Source: Rhynchonema sp. JSB1_4
Taxonomy: Eukaryota > Nematoda > Chromadorea > Monhysterida > Xyalidae
Reading direction: 5' to 3'
Assembly: GCA_030248065.1 (NCBI GenBank)
Contig: JASAMV010005224.1
Coordinates: 1-64,000 of the forward strand
Length of the DNA: 64,000 bases
The position numbers and the translations under genes are program-made. Of the stretch, positions 51,201-61,556 are shown piece after piece. Below the pieces are notes generated by a model, which worked only from the letters and a program-made list of their open reading frames with translations, ran no database searches and was not told where the DNA came from. How positions within the stretch are numbered: position 1 is the first letter of the stretch; every line of letters begins with the position of its first letter.

Positions 51201-54200
51201 GTCACTCGACTGGCTGCTCGGCACTGAATCAGCGCTCTCGGTCGTCGCCGACGAGCCCGACCTCGTCAGTGGTGCACCACTTTCGTCCACATCGACGAAT
51301 ACGAATCGATCGTCAACACTGCTCGACCGCGATGCCGTACGACCTTCGCTGCTGATGTATTCGGCGGATGAAGCGCGCGGTGGACTGACACCATCGAGGC
51401 ATTCGCTGTAGAGTGCGTACGATCCTGGCACTGCATCGCTGACGATCACTTGCAACTGTGGGTAGATGTCCTTCACTCGTTCGTCATGTGCTAAGGGAGT
51501 CGCAGGCTCATCAGACGTCGGTGTTATAGGCTCGTCAGAATCCCTTGCAGTAGCGTAGGACTCACCCGACGTGCTCATTGGGGTGACGTAGATGGAGCCA
51601 CCCGACACTGATGATGCAGCCGTCAGGTACTCCGAGCTGCCGGTAGTTGTGCTGCTGGGACTACGCTTTGGCGCTGTGGTTACGGTAGCGTCAAGATGAG
51701 TAACCGTATGTGCTTGGATTGGTTCAAGAGATGCAGATGTTGCGATGGTTGTCGGTTGTCTGCTTGCCTCCTTCGTGTCCTTTATCGGATCCTGAGCTTC
51801 AATCGATATGATCGAAATATCGGACATTTCGCTACTGCTGTCAGCACTTTCCGTTCGCTCACTGCTTCCAATTTTGGCTCGCAACTGTTCAGTGACTTTT
51901 GGTGCAGATTGTACTGGTAGCACGGCACAATAATGTGCCGATAATTGGTCAACATCCACAGATGTTTCAAGCGTAGGTAATGGCCAGATTATCTTGCTGG
52001 TTCTGTCGGTGATCTCGCGTTGAAGGAAATCGGCTGAATACAACTCGCCTGGAATGCTGCCTGATTCCATGATCACAACGCCGACTGGGCTCAGCTGTTC
52101 GGTTTGGCTGTTGTCCGGGATCTGCATCATCTCGAAATCATCGCTCAGCTGACTGTCAGCACTTTCGGTTCGATCGCTGTGTTGTGAGCCCAGCGTTGGT
52201 AGCGGTGGTCGTGGTGGCGGTATTTGGACCTTCAATGGCAACAGTTGAGATTCAGACACAATTGGCTCAGCTAAGGGTTCGGACACAACGATCGTGGGTA
52301 ACGGCCACATGATCTTGCTACGTTTGTCGGGGACTTCCGTCTGAATAAACTCTGACGATTTGAGCTCGGCTTCGATCGTTTCTGAGCATGCCAGCGGGGT
52401 GAGGATGGGTTCGGCAACGTACACCTGACATGGCTCTTCTCTGAGCTCGGGTATCATCTCAAAGCTGCTCCCACTGGATACACTGTCGGCACTCTCAGTC
52501 TTGTCACTTTGTTGCCTTGTCAGTGTTGGTGCTTTGCTTGGTCGCGGTGGTCTTGGTGGAAGAGGTGGCGCAGTTAGCACAGGCATGTTTGTGGAATAGT
52601 GCGCTATTTTCTCGACACTTATCGATTGCTTTATAATGGGAAGCGGCCATATGACCTTGCTGACTTTCTCTTCAACTTCATGTTGCAGCAAATCAGCGGT
52701 GTTCAGATCGGTTTCAATTGTCTCCGAGTAGGCCAGTGGAGTGGGGATTGAGTCAGCAGGGATTACCTGACATGGTTCCTCTTTCAGCGCTGGAATCATT
52801 TCGAAACTGTCGCCAGCACTGCTGCTGTCAGCACTTTCGGTTTTGTCACTTGGTTGAGAGGCCAGCGTTGGGGCTTTGGTTGGTCGTGGAGGTGGGACTT
52901 TCTTGACAATGGCCTCTTCAATTGGCAAAATGTCGCAATACTGAATCGGTTGATCAAGCGCTTCTGATATTTCAATGGTTGGTAGCGGCCAGACAATTTT
53001 GCTGCGTTTGTCAGGCACCTCAGTTTGAATAAGCTCCGACTCGTTGAGTTCGCCATTGATCGATTGTGAATGAACCAGCGGTGTTTCAACTTGATCAATG
53101 CCCACAAGTTCAATTGGTTCTTCTTTCAGTTTCGGCACTATTTCGAATCCTTCACTTATGCTGCTGTCAGCACTTTCGGTCCTGTCACTTGGTTGAGAGG
53201 CCAGCGTTGGGGCTTTGGTTGGTCGTGGAGGCGGGACTTTCCTGACAACGGCCTCTTCAACTGGCAAAATACCACAATACTGAATCGGTTGATCAAGTGC
53301 TTGTGATATTTCAATCGTTGGTAATGGCCAGACAATTTTGCTACGTTTGTCAGGCATCTCAGTTTGAATAATCTCCGACTCGTTGAGCTCACTTTTGATC
53401 GATTGCGAGTGAACGAGCGGAGTATCGATGCGATCAATTCTCACTAGTTCAACTGGTTCTTCTTTCAGTTCCGGTATAACTTCGAATCCTTCGCTGATGC
53501 TGCTATCCGCACTCTCCGTATCGGCACTCTCTTGCGACGCCGACTTTTGCACCTCCAACTGCTGCACCTGTTGGACGGGGCGTGGCGGTGGCGGAGGAGG
53601 AGGTCTCTTGGGTGGTGCATGTCTGATCGGATGCACTGTCTCAATGTCGTAATCGGATACACTCTCCGACGTGACCAGCAACGTCGGCGAATCCGTCCAG
53701 ACCGCGACGGCGTCGTGCACGAGAATGCTGTGCACCTCGTACGACCAGTCGAATGAAATCGAGTTCGAGATTTGTGGCTTGTCGATCAAATCCTCGAACA
53801 CCATGCAGACCAGCGGCTGGTCGATGGTTGATCGCGAAGTGCGACTGTCCACCGAGGTCGTCGACATGGTCCGCGCAGGTGGCAGTGGTGGTCGTTTTGG
53901 TTTGACCGCTGGTTTGGTGATGACCGCGGAGCTCTCCTCGCCGGGCACAATCTGCGATGCGGTCGTTTCTTCATCTGGATGACGCAACCTGACCCGCTCG
54001 TCGAATAGCGGGATCGAAATCGGTAGCGGCGACCGAGTTTCTTCACCGAACGAATCGACCTGGTCATCGGCCTCATCCGCACTTTCCGTGGTGCCGGACA
54101 GTTGACTGTTGATGGCTGAATGGGGACTCGGCGCCAGATCACGAGTTGCTGGAGTGCCCAAGTACTCACTGGTCATTTGGACGCAATACGGCGTTGACTG

Positions 54201-57200
54201 GACGGTGTCGGCGCCGATATCAACTTGTTCTTGCAACAGGTCTTCAATTAGTGGGTGGAAGGGCACGGCGATCTGATAGGCACATCGCTGTTTGTTGTCG
54301 ACCAGATGGGCGATCGGTTGCATGTCGCTATCAGACAGACCCGATATGACCGTGTCTTCGAACATCGGCGTTGCGAACACTTCGGCGAACTTGGACGCGC
54401 TCTGCCATTGGTGTTGATCGGCGAGTCCGGCCGACAGGGGCACTACACGATCTCGTGACCCTTGCACCTGGTCACTGTCGGCACGTTGTAGACGCACACG
54501 GTATGATCTGACCGTGTCGGGCACGTGGCCAGGCGACAGCAGTGACGGGGAGGATCGAGTGGCTTTGAGTACCGTGGCGTCGACTTGACGTTGTGTGCCG
54601 AACTTCTGGCTCACCCTATTGTCTGAAATCGGTTCCGTCGTCGACATCAACGTTGGTGAGTGTCGACGCGCTCCCAGCGCTCTCGAATCAGTCTGATGTT
54701 TCAATGGTGTTTTGTCGGTGACACGCGTGTCTGACATGGCCACTTGACTGCTGTAGTGCTCGACCAACAGATCGGCCTGTGCGCGCATGATCACCGCTTT
54801 GACCAGCTCGCGGGTCTCTTGCTCAGAGATGTGCGTCTCGGGTGGCGTAATGGCGTGCACACTTTCAAACACGCCGCTGACAAGTTGTTGCACTGCGGCT
54901 GTCAACGATTGGTCATCCTGAAAAAATAATTACACGTTTGTCTGTTACGTTGCATCTTATTTTTCGGATTTATGGCATACCGGTACTTGAAGTCATTAGT
55001 TTCGAGCATTTTATCGACTGGATAAATGTCTTAACCGAAACATTTCTGCCTATGTACATATGATAAAAATAGTCACACACGCACAAAACACAATGTGATT
55101 AGATGTGATGTGCCTTTCCGATTTTTACAGACGCTTATACACCTATGTAGTTGCCATATCTCGGCGGTGCCAGGTGACACACGAAAGCAAAAGTGATTTC
55201 CACAAAACACAATGCTGATCTGATTTCTGTGGGTTTCTCACGGATTGTGCAGCACACTGAATAGTATATCTTAAGAGCAGTTCGGTCCGAAGAACGCGCA
55301 AGCTCACCGGCAGTTCGCCCAGTTGCATCTGTCGCTGAGTGGCGCCAGGCGACTCATCAATCATGTCCATCGATTCGCCAGTCGGTGCGATTAACGGCGT
55401 CCCGATTCGTCCACTGGCCGCTGCCAGCTGCATTTCGATGTACCGAAGACGTTGGTCGGGCGCGGTCGAACTCGACGGACTCACCAGCCCGCGCTCGTCA
55501 TCCGCCGCGTAATCGGCGTCCGACGCCGACGAGGATTTGTTGTCCTGTTGTGGGTGGCGAAATGGGCATCTTCAGATTGTTGGGGATGATAACAACAGGA
55601 TGTTCGGGGAGTTAAACGTCAGGGATGGCATGATAACAAAGGGACCCACAAAAATGGGAATAATGTTTTCTTATTTTTTATGTCGAGGACCACCCAAGAA
55701 ATAGCAAGAACTGCGCTGTGTTGTGCTTGATTTTCTTTGGAGTCAGTAATGACAATTTTATTACAATGACCTGACACATTGCCTGTCTGCAGGATGAGAC
55801 GAGGCAAGGTCAGTTGCCGAGACCGGTAACTTGCTACAGTTCCGGGTGCAATTCTAGGCTGAAAGTTGAAGTCGCGTGCACGCGCGTTCACTGAAGGGCA
55901 CCAACCTGCTGACTGACCGACAGCGACGTACTGGGCAATGGCAAGTGCATGCTGGTCTGCTGTGAAACATCAGCGGGCGTCTGTTGCACACCGGATATAA
56001 TGGGTTGGCCATTTGCGGCCAATTGCGTAATGATTTGATTGGCGTCGATCGGTAATTTCAGCGGTGAAGAATCCAACTCCATGATTGTGCGGGTCTCGTC
56101 GGTGATGGGCTCCCGTTCCACAACGGTTTCGGCACCAGAACTCGGACCGGCATCGGACTCACCGACCCTCAATCGGTCTACATCGTCGCTTTCCGATGAC
56201 GCCGATTGGTCAGATGGACCGCCTGGAAATTGATTTATTTTTCTATAAATCTGACAGTATTTTTTTTTGCGAAAAAGCACTATGACCTGGAGGCCTCTTG
56301 CCAAACTCATTGCCGCACCTATACAGTTCAGGTACTTCCGGGGCGCTAACCGAAGATTATAATGGTCGAGATTTATTTTCAAAGCTTACGGCTTTCGTGC
56401 ACCAGCAGAGCACAGGCGCGTATTCGCTGGCACTGTCTGGCCTATCACTAAATCGTAAAATTTATGTTCAAATGCACTCAGCGCTTGTGTCGGCATGGGC
56501 GCAGCGCTATTTCAGACACGACATTGCATGAGGGAAATGGACACACACACGTACAGCAGATAGGCGTTTTTCGCGATAAACAAATACGCGGCGCACATGT
56601 TTGGCACATGTTTCTGTCACGAACGCTTCAACTGTAGGCGCTTTTGAAATGTTCTTGGGCAGTTATTCAAATTGAGGGGGGCCGAGAACTTCTTGAACTT
56701 GGTGTCTGAAGGTGGCGTAATACGAATGAAAAAAAGATGCAAGTCTTGTGCTAAAGTGCACTATACGCTGCTCAACTAAAAATCGCAGCCCGAGGGCCGG
56801 ACACATAAACTTGCATTGAGCGGAACCCATGCTTAACCCCAATAAAGTATAGGTACAAGCATCAACCTGCAGCTGATGTGTGTTCAACGCGTTTCTTCGC
56901 ATTTTCGCCCTGCTGAGTGGGCGGGGCTGATTGCGCCTTTCGCTTGCGACGTTTCGCCTCACGCTTCGGAGCCTTGTAATCTTCTTCGGCAGCCCGTAAG
57001 AGCACAGTCTCGATCTTCTTACGTTCGTCCTCTGACAGCGCCGTCAGGGGGTCTTCGAACACCGTGCCGCCTTCGGTTGATAGGGATTCGTTGATGAAAA
57101 ACTGCCAGGCGTAATTCGATCGCATGATCTGCAATCGTAAAGGTTCACTATTTAAAAAATATTGACATAATTTGGCTTGAGAAAAGTGATCAGCGTTACA

Positions 57201-60200
57201 AAATATGCGTGCAATTCAAAAAGGAAGATTCCAACCTGGCTGCCAGCTTCCACCACATCCTCCATCGATGTGGATGACATTCGGCGGAGAAGGGCCTGTG
57301 ACTCCTCCGGATTTTCATCCTCTCTGGAAGTAAAATAAGAACATCTGACTTTCAGGCAATCGTGGTAGTGAAGTATAATGTACAATGAATAAGTAACAGC
57401 TGACTTCACAAATGAAGTATGTATAAATGCGAAGCAAAGTATAATGCACGAACCTGTCCGATAACAACGGTTGTTCATCGATCGGCATAATATCGCTTGA
57501 CGACGACCCCTGTCGCTTGTAATCATCCAATCGTTCTCGTTGTTCGCGTTCACGCGCTTCTTCCTGTTTTGCCTGATTTTCAGGGTCACTCGATCCTTCG
57601 TTGTTGTTGTCGGGCGCTGATGTGCCGGTGCTCGATTCGTTTTTGTTCGGATCCGGCGGTGCGCCAGCACCTGCTTGATTGTCGTTGTTCTGATCGCCCT
57701 CATGTTCATCAGCAGACTCGGCAGATGAAGAACAAGCACCGTGTTGTTGTTGTTCGTGTTGTTTATGTTGTTCCGCATGTTGTTGTTGTTCATCACGTGT
57801 TGTTGTTGTTGATTGAACAACAGCTGCTTGTTGTTCGTTGTCGGACAATAATTGGCGTTGTTCATGTTGGCGTTGCTCGTCGGCTCTTGTTGCTACCTGT
57901 TGTTCTTGAACAACAGCAGAAGACTCGTGTTGTTCTTCCTGTTGTTGTTGTTGTTGTTGTTGTCGTTGTTGTTGTAGATCTTCGGGAAATGCGAGTTGTT
58001 CATTGGACGGCGATAGTCCGGCACGTTGTGCGCGCAACAGACGAGCTTCACGCATCTCGGGCGGCGTTTCGGGACTCGGCGTTCGGCTGCGGACACGCGT
58101 TACGGAGGCGAATTGGGGAATGCGCAGACGCACTGGTTTGGCTGGGATGGATTCGTCTGTTTGTTGTTCGGATGAATCTGGAGTTTGTGCAGTTATCATT
58201 AAACTGATTGCCAGGAACGAGACAGGCCAAAACCCACATATGGGCATAGAACGAAACTCAGAAAAATAAAAAACCCGATTCATCACTCACCTGCTTCGTT
58301 TTCACTGGCAGCTGCGTGTTCACTCGATATCGACATAACAGGCACGCTCGTGTGGCACTCTTCGGACTTGGATGCGGTCTGACGATAATGGTGACCCCTC
58401 GCTGACAACGACTTGGGGCGAACTTCTGGAAAGGACACGGTGGTGCTCGAATTTATCGGTTCTGTTCCGAAAATAAAAAAAAACGCCACGAAATAAACTT
58501 GAGATTCGTGTTGGCTGCTTATTACTTTTCCATCACGCCTGAAAATGGTAGGATTCAGAAGCAGGGACCTCTTAGGTACAACCAAGAAGATTAACTGTGT
58601 GGCGAATAGTTGGCTTGTGATTTGTGAGAAAAAGGCACTGCTGAAACTAGCGCTATCACGGCGGCCAAAGGTATACCTACTGCAATTGGACCTATATGCT
58701 TGGGAACCTGGTGCCTGCACAGATTGAAAAAGTATAAATTGCATTGCATGCGCCTGCCACACACATGTAAGCTCCACGCTTGTTTTGCTTGCATGCAGTG
58801 CTCGTATGTGCAAGTACATGTACCTTGTACATACATGCGTGTACCAAAGGTAAGCTGGCTGTCTGCGTGCCTAGCGCGCCGAAAACCATAGACTCTGAGG
58901 GGGCGCTAACAGAATGAAGCAAAAGCCATGAGCTAACAACTGCTCGGAGAGGACTTATTGCTGTCAGTTGGCTCTGCTCGTTTTGTGTACGTGCGAGCAT
59001 CCGGTCTTTGGTCTACGAGCACGTTCTAGTTTTGTCTTCATGTATATTCGAGTACCTAGTGCATGCTTCTGTCTTCTTGTTTTGTGTGTGGATAGGTGTG
59101 TATGTATACCGTGAACAGGCTAGTAAACGGCGAGCTGTACAAAAAAAGAAGTCTCCGATCCAACCTTTGGGCCCATATGCATATCTAAAGCTATTCGATC
59201 TTGTGCAAGGCATACCCGAAACCGACTTGGTCTTGCCTTGCTTCTAAAAATTCCTCAGTGTGTGATACACACGCAGCACAAAAACATACGTATCGTCCAA
59301 CCACTAGCTCATGAGACGTTTTCTGAAGTTGTCTTCGAAGGATCCAACAATATTCCACGTGTTTCGAAAACAAAAGAAACCCGATTCTGTTTCGCTTGTT
59401 TTCGAATTGTCTTGTTTTACGTGGGAGCGGAGTATGATTGGATCTGGCGAAGTCAGCTTCAGTTCCGGAGTCTCATGAGCTGATGGTTGGACTATACATG
59501 TGAAAATGTTCCCGAAGCGTGACGTGCATTTATGAACGGGGCGCCACAGGGCAAACGCACCCATAAGCTCGTTTCATTGGGTGCTTTTCTGTTCCAAGAC
59601 CGTGCTTGCCTTTTTCAAAAAATTGTTCAGCTGTTTCTTTGTTGACCTTTTTCCGGTTTTAGAGTTTGCCGTTATGTGTTTGGCCACATACAGTACATAC
59701 TTCCTCGCATGCTAAATTCTGCAGGCCGATGCAGAAGTCTCAAACTTGCCTACAACTGAGGTGTGGGTACCGGCTCTATGAAGCGCAGCACAGTCTGTGT
59801 ACCTGGGGTACATGACAGGATTTTCTTGGTCACGCTTTTGCAATATTACTTGCGCTGTGCTGGGCATTTGAAATTTCAGTTTGATAATCAAAAACAAAAT
59901 TCTTGAGAGTAATGTTGAACCTGGCGCTGCGCTGCCGTTGGAAGACTGGCCAGCCGATTTGCGTTTCATGTACATCCTGCCACGGTGCGCTGCGGGGCTA
60001 AGATGTTGCGGTGAGCCACTACCGACGAGTGACGGGTAACCACCGACGGGTGTGCGTTGTTCGTCGGGGGACGGGGTGCGCGACACGTCAGGACGGGCGG
60101 ATGAGGCAAACACGGGTAGACGGGTGAGCAGGGTGCGCTGCAAACGGCGGGAGGGTATACCACGTTGTTAGCGTGGCCTTGCGCGTGACACAAGTGCAAT

Positions 60201-61510
60201 GAATTTCGGTAAATAGCCTATTATCTTGAGATTTGGACAAAACAGTGCTCTTCGGTTTCCTGCATCGAGTGTTTAGACTGCCGATAATGTAACAACACAA
60301 TGCAAGAAGAAAAAGGAGTAAAAGAGAATATTCAGTCAAATGCAAGCTTGTATACCTGAAACTGTTCACCCGACTGTTCCGCTTTCTGTTTGACGGATCC
60401 AACCAGTTGTTGGACGCCCTGATAGGCTTGTTCGGCAGCACTGGTGCCGGCGACACTCGATGTTGAGCCATCCGCGATCGATATATCCTGCGACAACGTA
60501 CTCTCAGTGGTCAATGCACGTCGATGAAGTGGAGGTGCACCACCAGCTGTGGTGGTCGCCCATTTGGGCAGACGGCTGTAAGAATGGATCGCACTACATT
60601 TGAGAAAACGATGTTGTTAATGTTTTTCATGCTGCAATAAGTTAATCTCGAACCTGACTCGTTGTTGCTCAGCATTCATGTCACCCAACATGTCCGAAAC
60701 ATCGAAATCGTGCGCGGAATCGATCGACATGGAGGCCCCGAGCACTCGCGTGCCCCGACCGGCACCGGATATCATCGAAAACAGTCCGCCGCTTTGTATG
60801 TGGTGCTGACTGACTTGTCGCTGTTGTTGTTGTTGTTTTTGTTGTTGTTGTTGTTGTTTCTCGTGTTGTCTTCGATGAATGAAACTGTGACTGCGGACGT
60901 GCCCACGTAGGCGGACGGAACGGTAGACAAACACGGACGGGGCGTACTCGCATACAACCTGGAACACAAGTCGCACGTTGAGCATGGGATTAAAAGAAAT
61001 AAACATCTTCTCAGCAAAGATTTTCACCCCACCTCTTCCTGCACGGGCAAGCTGAGTTGTGGCGGCTCCGTTCTGTCTGCTTGCTGTGAAACATCAGGCG
61101 CAACCGGCGATCGTGGATCGTCGCTCGTTGATGTTGACGATTTGAACAATGTAGCCGGATCGATCACCACTCCGTCGCCTGATGTGCCAAGGCCGGGTGT
61201 CAAAGGCTCGCCACCACCGTTGCTACTGTCGCTCCAGGACGGGAACGTCTCGGGCTTGTCCACCAACGGGGTTACGGTTTGATCGGCGGGCTCATTAACT
61301 GTCGGAACGAACACATCGTCATTCTGATCCGCAGTCCATCGCGAAATCGGAACTCCTCCGCTGACAGTGGACTCCGAAGACGGACTTTGGATACTTTCTT
61401 CGGGGATGGTTTTTTGTTCGTCCGGTTTTTGTTCTTGCGGCGGTTGTTCGCTTGGCGGGCCGTAGATTGAGCTCATGAAACGGTTGAACACCCAACCAAC
61501 GGTGCTCTCC

Positions 61511-61556
<46 letters not shown>

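Noticed and set aside
57497..58207. 236-codon plus-strand ORF
   Set aside because: Antisense of the CAA/CAG-rich exon 10, giving Val/Leu/Arg runs.
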